Below, one piece after another: positions 11,305 to 22,329 of a stretch of 62,000 bases of DNA. The notes below the pieces were generated by a model. That model was not told the DNA's origin. It saw only the letters and a list, made by a program, of their open reading frames with translations, and did not search any database. Origin of the DNA: Hydractinia symbiolongicarpus (Eukaryota > Cnidaria > Hydrozoa > Anthoathecata > Hydractiniidae); the NCBI RefSeq assembly GCF_029227915.1, contig NC_079889.1, positions 1 through 62,000 of the forward strand. The letters run 5' to 3'. The position numbers and the translations under genes were made by a program. Position 1 is the stretch's first letter; each line of letters starts with the position of its first letter.

Positions 11305-12896
11305 TCTCAAATAATAGCCGTATTTTGTCTGTTGAAAAGGGTTACCGATATTCCTTTGATCTTTCCGCGAATTTTTAGAAACCAGGGGGTTGTTTAATTG
11401 AAAATCTTATCATTTATCAAAATAAATTACAGAAATTAATTTATTTCCTTACATAATTTAATTAATTTAATTGATAAACTTCTAATTTAAAAAACAAATT
11501 AAGTGATTAAAATGAATTCATTATTTAGATTTTTAATAATAATTTACCCCCGTGACCTTAATCGCCGATTCCGCCCAGGAGCCACAGAAAACAAATAGGA
11601 TGGTTTTACTGACAGTTTAACTGACTTTGTTTTGGCCGCTCGCACGTGTATACCAATCAAAACGCCTGATTCTTTGAAAAACCAATCAAGACTTTCGCGG
11701 CCTAGACATGCCAACGAAGAAACATGATGGCCATTTTAATTTTTAAAAAGTAATGGTGGTCAGTGTTGTTTCTAAGTCTGTTTCACCTTTTTGTCTTCTA
11801 TAAGCTTTTTATATTTGTAATATTTGTTTTTTTTTATATTCTAAAATGTGAAGATAAATATATTGTCACGTTTTTTAGCGACGTGCAGATTTAGGATTTT
11901 TAGTTAGGAACGAATATTTTAAAGGCTACTAGCTAATAGCCTTACTTTTTACTAATTTTGTTTGGTATAAGAGGTTTTTCTCCAACCCAACATTTATTTT
12001 TATGTCGAGGATATAGCCATTTAGCTATGTCATATATTTACCTAAAAAGTGATAGTATAAAAATTCAGTTTGGCTATCAATATCGCAATATTCTCAGCAA
12101 TAAATCTTATGCTAAATACAGTTTAGCTAGGTAGCTATACATCTTTAATTATTTTCTTAATAATTTTTTTGCAAATAAAATGGCTGAGCAATTGCTTTAG
12201 CTTAAGGTGTAACGACAGGCTGTTTCCTATGTTGTCATTTAAACCGAAGTTGTGATAAAGTTTTTTTGGAGAAGGGTACTGTTCAAGTCTGTTTAACTGT
12301 ACTAGCCTGTTTTTTGGAAAAGGCTGTTACGCCTATGCGGGTCAGCCCACTGTGACAATTAATTTTTAAACTTTCTTAGGAATCACGCCTGTACGAATGT
12401 CCAACAATGTTTACCTGGACTAACCGCTTAGCCCTGTGCAAGAAGCGAATGACTGTTTCTTGTGTTTTCATTTAAATAGAGTCTGCAAGTTTTTTTCAAA
12501 AGGGTATTATCCCTATACACCTGTGTAACACCATTTAACTGTACTAAGGGCTCAGTCCGGTGTCACGATTAGTTTTTTAACTTTTACAAAAATTTATTCC
12601 GCAAAATAAAATAATACCGATTGTTTTTGCTATGACGAAGTCACAACGGTTGTAAACTGTGTTTTTATTTCAGCCTTTGTTACGGGAAAGTTATTTTTTG
12701 AAAAATATGTTACAGTCGCAACACTATAATAGTGTGTGTGCTTCACTTGATTTACGACATACTGCATACCTGTACTAAAGCGCTCCACCTGACTGTGTCG
12801 CACAGTTTGCAGTTCTTTTTAAGCGCTCCTTAGGGCGTTCAACAACAGTTACTTGTGGCTCATCCCGGCGATTCGACGCCGGATTTCCCGCCTAGT
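11305..12896 (+). mobile_element. Helitron family A, full-length non-autonomous copy
   Basis: The 5' end is TCTCAAATAATAGCCGTATT followed by TTGTCTGTTG. The 3' end has a perfect hairpin, CCGGCG (12865-12870) with CGCCGG (12877-12882), then 9 bases and CTAGT (12892-12896). TC start, 3' hairpin 9-12 bases before CTRRT and no TIRs are the known Helitron signature. The first ~600 bp match 28521-29100 closely. The interior (about 12200-12790) is a diverged tandem array of ~130 bp units with AAGTTGTGATAAAGTTTTTT and CTGTACTAAGCGCTCAG phrases. It encodes no Rep/helicase. Confidence 0.75.
12200..12790 (+). repeat. Minisatellite-like interior of Helitron A
   Basis: Diverged units of ~130 bp with recurring phrases: TTTAAACCGAAGTTGTGATA, a GGAGAAGGGTACTGTT or CAAAAGGGTATTATCC phrase, TTTAACTGTACTA, and an AGTCCGGTGTCACGATTA-like phrase followed by an AACTTT run. 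The same units occur at 29440-29700 in copy 2 and at 1500-1640. Confidence 0.55.
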
Positions 12897-14212
12897 ACTG
12901 ACATAAGAGTGTATATTATGAAAGTTCAAGACCTAAGTAATGCCTAATAATTGCTTCAAGTTGTGGGTAGACTCATCATTAAAAGTTATCACTCAAAAGA
13001 GAAAGAAACCTTATTTTTGGTAGCTAGTTACATCACAAGTTTTTACTTTTGTCTTAAAAATATCACAGTGATGATCTAAGAGAGAATGCTAGCATGTCAT
13101 GCAAGATTGTTATAGTTACTAAGACAGCAAAAATAATGTAGCTTATTAAGCAAATACCTATAGTATTAAAAAACAGTTCCAAAAGATCTTATTTTGTGTT
13201 TGCTAGAATCTTTTTTTTACTAACCAGGGCTGGGCTACCTACATTTTTTCCACACTAAAATAAAAGTTGTTAAAGCTGGCTGTATCTGTCTCAATGTAGT
13301 CTTTCTTAGCTAGGGATCACCGGGTCACTCATATATATCACATTCTGATTTTTAGCCTTATTCGTACAGTAATCAGATATAGAGGTGGGCAAGTGCCTAG
13401 ATGCTAAGAACAGGATAATAAAAACTCATTTCTAATATCACTCAACTTCAAGAAACATCAAACAGTGCAGTTGGAACACCACCGCCATGAAAAATAAAAT
13501 AATATATCGTGGTTAAAATAAACAAATAAATGGAAAATAACTTTTTTAACTGTTTTTGTCAAAATCTTTCGGTTACCAATTTGAAGAATTGTACAAAATA
13601 TCTGCAAGCTTTTTTCTTATGTGAATGCACCAAAATTACTATCTATCACAAAATTTGAAAGTGGACCTTGTATTTTATTTCCAAGCGATTTAATGTTTGA
13701 TATTTTATATAGCTAGTTAGCTATATTTTGCAAATGAATTCTTTATTAAATGCTCTATCACATTTATCCATGTCAAACTTGCCAGCTTACTGTAGAAAAA
13801 CTGTAGAAAAACTTCCTTGAAGTCTTTCCAGCTGTAATTTTTATTTCTTCTTGCCAAATTCGCTGATAATAATAGAATAGTGTTTCTTTTTAACCATCAC
13901 TTTATTCCTCACAACACAAAATGTATGGTACATGATCTTGCTATAGCTAGCTAGCTAGATAGCTGCTAAAACCAACATTAACAATTTCTTCTGTTGTCTC
14001 TTTGTGAAAGTCAGTAATTTGAGATTTCTTCGGTTCCAACATCTTATCCATGTGAATATACAACAAAGAGGGCTAGCAACAGCAATTAGTTGAAGAAACA
14101 TCAGGCAGGATTGTCCATTTCAGCCTCTTTGCGCAGCACTAACCAAAACAGCTACGAAAAACTGACCATGAAAATTATTTGGCCTATCGAAACAAAAGAA
14201 AACAAGCGAAAA
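12897..14212. other. Remainder of TIR element, no genes seen
   Basis: AT-rich sequence with TAGCTAGC-type tracts and an internal direct similarity: CTTCAAGAAACATCA near 13445 and GTTGAAGAAACATCA near 14090, each followed downstream by a CCATGAAAA phrase. No conserved protein motif in any frame. Confidence 0.4.
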
Positions 14213-14762
14213 ATTTGTCCCTATAAAGCGCTTTGCTAGTGCCCAGAACTGCGCGGTATAAAACTCCGTAATGAGGTTAGCTTAAAGCTTATTTGTTCTT
14301 CTATACTTTTCAATTTTGTGTTCTGGAATCGAGGTTGCTTACTTATCGCACTCGAATATGAACAGGTTCTCTTTACGCACATTTTTTATAGTTAAGAGTA
14401 TTCTAAAAATATGTCAAAGCTCGATGGTTTGTTACAAATATAAAAATTTACTTAAGGCACAAAATTTAATTATAAAAGTTTTTTTTCATACTGCATAGTA
14501 AACCAAACTTCTTTATTCGTCCAAAGCAACAAAAGAGCCGTAAAATATGGCAGAATTTCCCATAACAAATTATAACAAGATTATGTTATTAAGGCATTAT
14601 TTATTTTTAGGCCATAGTCATGCTAAGAATTTATATCAAGAATAATGAGGATGATATTTATCAAAAATTTAAGAATATTCAGTCTGAAACAAAAAACCAA
14701 GCTATTTTTATATAAATAGGATGTATCTCTTAGAGATGAATTTATCTAACCCGTTGTTACTA

Positions 14763-14840
14763 TATTTAACACTGCAGGGTAACAGGATTTATTTATATAT
14801 ATTTATATATTTATTTATATTTTATTTAACACTGCAGGGT
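14763..14840 (+). repeat. 19 bp direct repeat around an AT microsatellite
   Basis: TATTTAACACTGCAGGGTA occurs at 14761-14779 and again at 14820-14838, separated by a TATTTATATAT-type tract. It looks like a local duplication or a filled deletion. Confidence 0.55.
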
Positions 14841-15213
14841 AGGATGATAACTTAAACTTAACAAGATTTAAACAAACTTAAATCAATGTTTACATCTGTC
14901 GTTACAATAGTTTCAAATATATATCCAAATTTTAAATTCGAAAACGCTGCATTGTTATTACGCGCGGGAGATTTGTACTTTGACTATATTACATTGCTAA
15001 GTTTACCTTTTTCTGCTTCGTATGAAATTAATTGAAAGATTTTCAGCATGTTATCAAGCCTGATTTATACATGCTTAAATATGTGCTTATGTCCACTAAA
15101 TTTTGAAAGAGTTTTGCTGAACCTTTCTTTTAACTTTACACAAATGAGAATCTGGAAAAAAAATTGTATATGAAAGACCTCGTGACATCATCGAAAAAGT
15201 TTTAAATCAAAAC

Positions 15214-16680
15214 TTTTTTTTAACAATTCGTGAAAAGTACGTTATCCTATGCGTTATTCTAACAGCGCTTCAACCTAAACACAATGGAAGGAATAGCGTC
15301 ACAAAAATTGTTACTATTTGTCTCCATGATTAAGTGGATTTTTCTGCGGGTTATATATTTGTATAAAGTCTGTGTAAACGCTTGTGGAAGAGAACGGTAT
15401 GCAATAGACCAGAAATAACCGATTTTAGTTGACTTACAATTTATGTGTTGCTAATTGTGAGATTTAAAATTTTGTGTCAAAAGGTAGAAATAATTTAATT
15501 TAACAATTTAATAATTTGTGTTAAACATTTGTTAAAGAAGACAATAGGCGATATCATCGAAAAAACGTTTTCCCCTTATAATTAAAATTTTAACCATGCA
15601 AGGACCGTAACATTTTCTTTTGATTTGGGTTTGAGTCTGTAAGGCGAACCAGCCTTTTTAATATTTTGGGTTAAAATATTGCAGTACAGGGTAGCATGCC
15701 GAAATTATTCAAGTTTTTATATTTTCATTCTGCGTTGTGAACTGTTGATTTCTTACATTTTGTGTAAAAATATGAGAGAGTTGCTTTGTGCAATAGATTG
15801 AACAGCTGAGTTTGATATGATATGACTTCACGATGTCGAAGTTTTTTATTTCTACCTGGGACAAAACTATGATTAACTCCCTGAAGCTACGTCATCCTCC
15901 CCTCCTCCCTTCCGTTTTGCAACAGATGGGTTAATACCGTCAACAAATAACCTTTAACTCCCTATATTCTTTCAACCGTTCGTCAAAAGCTACACATAAT
16001 AGGGACAACAGGTAAAAAAAAATTTTTTTAAATTGTACGTATTGGTGGGACATTGCTGACACCAGCAAAATTCAAAAGTGGATTTTCCATGAGCCTTATC
16101 GACAAGAATCTATAATAATACGGGGAGTATGTGTGTGCGTCTCTCTGTAACACGCACGTGTGTTCATTTTGCTTTGATGTAGCCAAAAACTTATGTGTCA
16201 AATGTTAAACTTTACGTCAATAGCCTAATTGAGATTAATGAAACCCTCACAGTGTACGTAAAACTTTAGGGCAAAATAACTCGCAAACGAGATGGTGACG
16301 TCAGTCATTCTTCACCGCTTGTATAACTATGGACCACTTCGGACCTAATTTTGTAAATTACCCAAACCTAGGTCCTGAATCCGTTTAGGAATAAACGGTT
16401 TGGTCACGTCATCAAAAAACCTTTAAACCACGATATTTTCGAAACCGTTTGTCAAAAGTACATGATCCTATGCATTTTCTTGATCAGCGTTTTAAGATCA
16501 ACATGATAAAGGCTAGGGGTATACGAACTTCTAAAAAAATATTTTCGGATAGTTCTTTGCTGGCGTCGGCAAAATTTCTAAACCTTTGTATTTTCTTAAC
16601 CGTTCGTCACAAGCGTATACATATATTCGTATACATTTTCTTCATCATTGTTTCCATCTGTATACAATAGAGGCAACGTG
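15214..16680 (+). repeat. Diverged tandem repeats of Helitron family B
   Basis: Two kinds of unit recur. One is a CCGTTCGTCAAAAG phrase followed by CATA/ATCCTATGC-type sequence, near 15220, 15975, 16450 and 16595. The other reads TGTGTAAACGCTTGTGGAAG then GAACGGTATGCAATAGACC (15370-15410), with a decayed copy at 15750-15810, and matches the array at 52.9-54.5 kb. Both lie upstream of Helitron 3' hairpins at 16078-16090 and 16781-16794. Confidence 0.5.
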
Positions 16681-16811
16681 TAATTAAAATTTCCAAATTT
16701 TTTTTTATGTATTTCCGGGTCCTCGCAGATGTCATAAAAATTCAGGTTATGGTTCTCATTTCCGCTATACTCCTGCTTAAGTGGGTTTTTCCACGGGCCT
16801 TATCGACTAGT
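16109..16811 (+). mobile_element. Helitron family B copy, 703 bp
   Basis: Starts TCTATAATAATACGGGGAGT with a GTGTGTGCG subterminal phrase. The 3' end has the hairpin GTGG (16781-16784) with CCAC (16791-16794), 12 bases (GGGCCTTATCGA), and CTAGT (16807-16811). Immediately before the start, 16078-16108 is another, slightly degenerate Helitron 3' end (GTGGATTTTCCAT then GAGCCTTATCGACAAG), so two related elements abut head to tail. No coding capacity is seen. Confidence 0.7.
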
Positions 16812-18140
16812 ATTTTATAATACCATACTATATAATATTAGTATATACACATTATTTGCAGTAAACATTCTAACGATGTGGCTTTTGAAAGGTAAAAATT
16901 AAAAAAGTAATATGCTATGTTAGGTTGGGCGCTTAGAATAGGAAGACCATGTCACGTATCCGTGCGAAACCTTCAATGCAAGTAGCTCTGTGGAACGTTT
17001 ACTGTAGCACCCTTATCCTTTACTGTATTTTATTTATTGTCTTGCAGCTATGTTGCTACTCCTTAAGCGATCCTAATTTTTGAATAGGAAATGTAGAATC
17101 AGAAATCAAACAGCGAGGATCTGATGATATAAGTAGCTCTGCACATTAGCCAGTATATATATTATTGACAGACTGACGTTGATATCCATTTTGGTTATCA
17201 CCGACAAACAAACGGAAGTAGCGTATTATTGTAGACACTATTTGAAAAAAATGCTAAATGCTTAAATTCATTGAAATATTCTTATCTTTTATTGTTTATT
17301 CTGAGCACATGCAAACAAAAATGCAGAATATATTTTAAGTTAAGCCATTTTTTTTTTCTCAATTAAAAATAGAATTGGACTAAATAATTTTCTCAATATC
17401 AATATTTCAACTGAAACTGCTCCTTCACAAATTATTACACCACTATTTCTTTCCCCGATTAGTGTCCACGCTTTATCGACAAGCTAATTCGATTGGTGTA
17501 GGTAGCTCGTATCCATGCACCGTTATAGTAAAAGAAACCAAATCACTTCCAAAGTAGTCATTCGCTTTTTGATATTCTTAAAATTATACTTTGACTATAA
17601 GAATGCTGTTTAGTCTCCTTCGTCATACGCAGTTTGTGCAATGACGCGTCTTTTCAGCTCTAGTTTAAAGTTATTGCATCGGTTGCTGGTTCTCATTAGT
17701 AAAACAGGGTTATTACTGAGAGTTCGTTACACTTGTAAACTCCATTTTTAGTTTTTTTACTGGATGATTGATAAATCTTGAAATCAGAGAATTCAAGTGC
17801 AATTACGTTTTGTGAAATGCAGTAGACTTTTTCAGTTGCAACAGTTTCAGAGAAAATGATTTTCAGTTCATGTATGCTGTGCTTAAATTTTGAAGAGGTG
17901 AGAAAAAGTTAACGATACTTTGTAAAATTATTTTTTTGTTTATTATTTGTTTATTTCCTGCTGTTTACTTACTTGCAATGATTACCGTAGTTTTCACTTT
18001 TTTGAAATATTTTACTAATAAAAATTCTTGTATTATTTGTAGACTTGAAAATAAATGGAGATAAAAATTAAGATCTTTTTCTTACAGATATCCGTGAAAA
18101 GAAAGACGGAAAGCGGTGGTAAAATTAAACAAGAGTTGCA
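16812..18140. other. AT-rich sequence without recognised features
   Basis: No coding motifs, transposon ends or tandem arrays recognised. A short phrase AGTAGCTCTG recurs near 16980 and 17132. Confidence 0.4.
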
Positions 18141-18148
18141 ACATACAT

Positions 18149-18340
18149 CGGTTATACAGCACTTGTCACTTTTAGTACACCGGTTATACAGCATTTGTCA
18201 CTATTAGTACACCGGTTATACAGCATTTGTCACTATTAGTACACCGGTCATACAGCATTTGTCACTATTAGTACACCGGTCATACAGCATTTGTCACTAT
18301 TAGTACACCGGTTATACAGCATTTGTCATTATTAATACTT
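18149..18340 (+). repeat. 32 bp minisatellite, 6 units
   Basis: Units begin with CGGTTATACAGCATTTGTCA at 18149, 18181, 18213, 18245, 18277 and 18309, exactly 32 bp apart. Units four and five share a T-to-C change (CGGTCATACAG), showing recent unit-level duplication. The flanking array at 18351-18600 is of a different type. Confidence 0.9.
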
Positions 18341-18350
18341 CGAAATAAAT

Positions 18351-18605
18351 CATTGGTTATTTCACGCAGAATCATGCTTGCAGTATATCTGTGTTTTTGT
18401 GACCCATAATTGGTTATTTCACATATATAATATATGAGATGTGTTCTGCGAACTACATCATTGATAATTTCATGTAGACGTACAATCATACTTGCATTGT
18501 CTAGGATGTATCCGGCGAAGGACATCATTGGCTATTTCACGCTCAATAACAATTGCAATATGTGAGTTGTATTTTTCAAACTACATTGCTGGTTATTTCA
18601 TGTAC
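18351..18605 (+). repeat. Degenerate ~60 bp tandem repeat
   Basis: The phrase CATTGGTTATTTCACG or close variants starts at about 18351, 18408, 18459, 18526 and 18587, followed by TCATGCTTGCA-like and TATGAG-like phrases and GAACTACAT. It directly adjoins the 32 bp array. Reads as an older, more diverged minisatellite. Confidence 0.6.
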
Positions 18606-19059
18606 AACCACGCTGTATCACCAATCAAGACAGACTATGACGTTGGATTGCTCTTTAGAATAAAGAACGTTTAAGTTTAAGTAATTGCGTTCCAAGTGAC
18701 CATAACCCTTTACTATTTTGATTTATTAATTTTAGTTATATAAGACATGTTTAATCAAAAATTGTGACCATGCATGAATTGAAAATTAAATTTATTGTTC
18801 ATGATGATACGCGAAGCCGACTGCATTTCACAAACACATAGCAACAGCAAAATATAATTTCAGATTTAGACAAACAGGTATCGCCTAAGTTAATTATGCA
18901 ATAAAAATGCACCGTTCATAAATCAAACACCAACAAAATTGAATCTGAATACTTTTACAAAAAGTTAGTGTTACAAACGCTCTATTGTGGTAGTTTTACT
19001 GCCTGGAATGCATAGTATATTTTAGTAGAAAGTTTATTAGTAGAAAAATCTGCTTAGAC

Positions 19060-19530
19060 AGGTGAACAATGGAAAAATACGATCACTTGAATTTTGATGA
19101 CGCCTGAAAGGACCCGTCGGTACACAAAAAATGATTTTCCGAAATATGTTTGGAGGTTGCCTCAACTGTGTAGAGCTTTAAACGCTGATGAAAAACAATG
19201 CGTTCGATCATATGTTTTCGACAAAAGTTTTTCTGACCTTAGCAAAGACTTGCCGAAATACAATTTTTGTTTTAGAAATCTGTGTACCCATTGCATTCGT
19301 ACTTTTGACGAACAGTTACGGAGATATTGGCATTTAAATGCTTCTTGATGACTTCATCAATCGGTTCATTCCGAAACGGATTTGCTGACCCATGTTTGAA
19401 AACTTACCCAATTTAGTCCCGGGTTGTCCCTAGGTAACCAGGCGGTTAAAAATAACTGACGTCACCACCCCGCTTGCACGTTATTTGGCCTCAAAGTTTT
19501 AGTTGCGTTGTAGTGGCTTCATTAATTTGA
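19060..19530 (+). repeat. Interspersed repeat family C, copy 2
   Basis: Shares ordered blocks with 9279-10690, including TGTGTAGAGCTTTAAACGCT, AAACTTACCCAATTTAGTC and TTATTTGGC. It contains an 84-codon open frame (19094-19348) with several Cys residues near its end. The frame is not intact in copy 1, so it may be a decayed gene or chance. No family recognised. Confidence 0.5.
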
Positions 19531-19780
19531 ATTTAAAGGTACTGTCTGCTAAAAAAATAAAATTTGAGTATCAAACAACATAGTGGAAAAACAAACTTGT
19601 ATCAACATAAACAGAAATATATTCTTGGCCATGTTAAAACACAGCACTCAACTTTTCATATGCCTTGAGCATAAAAAAGACTGGGTAAATAATTTAATAT
19701 GCGTAATAATGCATTTGACGTAACAATTGTATAAAAAAACCAGACGCGGAAGGCGAGTAAAACACTACACCCCCAGATTC

Positions 19781-19939
19781 CTAAGGCGAATCTCCACGGG
19801 ACAATTTTTACGACGATCGTCATCATCAATACTCTAATTTGATTGGTTGCGATTTTCGTCATGACGAAAAGTTGAATTGCTTTCTACTTTTCGTCACAGA
19901 AATTGTCGCGAATATTGTCCCATGGAGATTCGCCTTTAG
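19781..19939. mobile_element. MITE, ~160 bp
   Basis: Left end CTAAGGCGAATCTCCACGGG then ACAAT; right end reverse complement CTAAAGGCGAATCTCCATGG then GACAAT. The arms match over about 28 bp with one indel and one substitution. CGTCATGACG palindromic sequence fills the middle. The flanks offer a TA-like target site, but the duplication is ambiguous by one base. Small size, TIRs and no coding capacity fit a miniature inverted-repeat element. Confidence 0.7.
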
Positions 19940-20530
19940 TGAATGCTTTTCACACTTATTTCCTAGCATTATTTTTAATTGGATTTTAAAAGTAATTCAG
20001 CTTTTTTTTTAAGAGAATCTAAGTTTTAGCATAGCGTAAATGTGTTTTTATTGTTACAGAATTCAGGACAATATTGTTCTGTTTACGTTGTTTACGTTTG
20101 AACATTTTTAAATTTATCTTGATCTTAAAAGTGTTTTTTATTAAGTTAAATTATCAAGATGATAGTTACAGGCTTTTGATGTGAAATAAAAACAAGTTAT
20201 ATTTTAAAATTCTATTCTCTTATGTTTTAGCGATCTTCGATTAATTCGTCGCGAGAAGACCTGGTGCAACTTTAAGTTCCAGTTGACGCTTTTATTGGTC
20301 CCTCTTGCTCTCCTTCTTTTTTTCGCCAGTGCGGCAGTAATTTGTTTTATAATGTTTGACAAGCAGTTGTAATTTTTCCTCTTTTTTTACCACCTGGGCC
20401 ATAAATCGTTTGGCTTTGAATATGCCACAAATGATAGTAGTTTTGTCTCACTTTCTTCATTTTTCGCGTATTTCTAAGAAAAGAAAATTTAAAAACAACC
20501 AACTCCTTGATTTAAGCCCTTGATTTAAGC

Positions 20531-20600
20531 TTGGTTTCCAATAAAGACCATAACTTTTGTGCAACTGTTGTGTAACAAAATATAAGTTATTGGAAACCAA
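20531..20600. repeat. Short perfect stem with 42-base loop
   Basis: TTGGTTTCCAATAA (20531-20544) is the exact complement of TTATTGGAAACCAA (20587-20600). The 70 bp unit could be a very small MITE or a transcribed hairpin. Weak extra pairing (CATAAC with GTTAT-type bases) exists inside. Nothing in the sequence decides between these. Confidence 0.6.
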
Positions 20601-20939
20601 ATTTTAAAAAATGTAAACTTACCTGACCACGATTAATATTGTGCCGGCTAACATTTTCTCTATATGGTTAAAGGCGATTTTTGGAAGATATCGGATTTTG
20701 AGAGAATGGTGTACCTCAAGCATAGTTGTAGGAACTGGTTCGATTATTTTCTCAAGATCTTCAATCTATCTGTTGTCACCGGAATTTTTGACTCCCCTAA
20801 ATAATGACAGTCATAATACATATAAATAAACCAGTCTTAATAAACTAGTTTATAATGACCTCCCACTTAGGATAAACTAGTTAATAGCAACTCCCCAGTC
20901 ATAATACGCTATTACTGTGGAAAGTTAATCATTTCTTGA

Positions 20940-21430
20940 ACATGATAGTTTAGTAGGCGACGTTTTGGGAGACCTTCTCCCATCATCGAGCAAAGCAAAA
21001 TGATGTTGAGCATCTATTTATATAATTGCAGAGGATCGAAATTCATAAAAATTAACCAATCAGAAACGAGCTGATAATTACAGTTAATTACTGCAATTAC
21101 CATTTTCGGACCTAGATGTAAGTAACTACTTCTTCTGTAGGGCTGGTAACCAAATCTAAAGAAGTTGATACGAGATGTTGTTTATGTGTTTGTTACGTTC
21201 TCCAATGTTGATGGTTTCTTTAATCTTCCTGGTCGTTACTCTGGATTCTCTGTCAATGATTTTCTTCTCATCTCAAATAAACTGATGATTTCTGCTCCAG
21301 CTGTGGACCGCAATTTCGTTTTTCTTCACATCTCCCTTTCTCACTGCGCGCATATGCTCTTGTACTCGTTGCTTAAACTTTCTTTTTGTTTCGCCTATAT
21401 ACACTGCATCACAATAAACTAGTTAATTGT
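20940..21430 (-). mobile_element. Penelope-like element, 3' end with GIY-YIG domain
   Basis: On the minus strand 21413 to 21156 reads as an 85-codon frame with a C-terminal GIY-YIG endonuclease: CDAVYIGETKRKFKQRVQEH, then RAVRKGD, EIAVHSW, IIDRESR and KIKETINI. This order (YIGET, R..EH, RAVR.GD, IA.H.W, ID) is that of Penelope-like elements. One in-frame TGA lies at 21273-21275. Further downstream (20957-20988) the minus strand has GGGAGAAGGTCTCCCAAAAC and GTCG, resembling the typical PLE 3' tail. No RT is found upstream, so the copy is 5'-truncated, as is common for retroelements. Confidence 0.8.
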
Positions 21431-21439
21431 TACCCCCTG

Positions 21440-22320
21440 AGTCAACTTTTCCTAGGAAATAGTAACTACCCCAGTTTATTTCGACTCCCTTATATTTCCT
21501 TTTGGATATAACGGTAGAATGTCGGTTACTAAATTTGATATGTCCAAAATTTTACTCGACTTTTTTTACCCGACCTTAAAATTGTGAGCAAACTTTTTTT
21601 GGTTTTTTTGACGTAAGCTGTTTGTCCTTTGAAGTTTTGAATGATTTGATAGATCTAGTCGGAAAGAATTTACCAATTTTCAAAGTTAATTGGCGGGATA
21701 GATATAGTAGAAAACGTAACAAAGGTTTTTTAGGCTAAAATCAAAATGAAAAAAATATCTTGGTGATTTGTTATGTCTTTTTATGAAAGAACTGTTTAGT
21801 GTGTATTTTTAGCATGAAACTGATATAAGAAAAGTCCTTCAGTTTTCTTACTTTCAATGACATTTTTTTCTGATAAATAAAAGAGATCGAAAAATGTTGT
21901 AAAATACAAAAGCATGAAAACTTCAAACATGTTCATAGAAATGGAAACTAAAATAACGTCAAAAAACTGAAGTTAGCAAAAATAACGTCAGAAAGTGTTT
22001 TAAAAAATCTAGATTATCAATTCACTACTCTTCGTAATGGCATAAGTGTTTTCTGTTCAAGACATATCATGAGGTAATTCCCCATGTTAGCAATATCAAA
22101 CACTGCTTCCATTTGTTTGTAAATTTATTTATAGCTAGTATATTATATACAAAGTTTTGTGAAAAAGAAAAATTATATATATAGCTCTATAAAGTAGTGC
22201 TAATCAAAACCGACTGAAATTAAAGTGCAAATAGAAATAATATTAAATAATATTGAGACAAAGTATTTTTAAATTTTTATATATACAAAAAGAATAAAGT
22301 TTAACTAAAAGCGTGTTTGG
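21440..22320. other. AT-rich sequence without recognised features
   Basis: No RT or other domain continues upstream of the Penelope fragment. AATAACGTCA phrases near 21952 and 21980 are short. Nothing else seen. Confidence 0.4.
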
Positions 22321-22329
22321 GACAATTTA

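Larger units (their letters stand above)
11140..14272. mobile_element. 3.1 kb element with terminal inverted repeats
   Basis: The left arm (11140-11189) reads ATTACGGAGTTTTATACCGC, then GCACTAGCGAAGCGCTT and GTAGGGACAAAT. The right arm (14213-14272, reverse complement) reads ATTACGGAGTTTTATACCGC, a 10-base insertion, then GCACTAGCAAAGCGCTT and ATAGGGACAAAT. Similarity may extend outward to CAAATAAG at 11112-11119 and its complement near 14288-14297. No transposase is visible, so it is non-autonomous. A complete Helitron (11305-12896) lies inside. The superfamily is not recognised and no target duplication was identified. Confidence 0.7.

Noticed and set aside
16120-16150. GTGTGTGCG...ACGCACGTGTG as an independent palindromic element
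   Set aside because: It is the subterminal part of the Helitron 5' end at 16109 and is better explained there.
18149-18340. CRISPR-like array of 32 bp repeats
   Set aside because: Units follow each other with no unique spacers, in a eukaryotic context.
21165-21422. 85-codon plus-strand frame
   Set aside because: The minus strand of the same bases encodes the GIY-YIG domain; the plus frame is its shadow.
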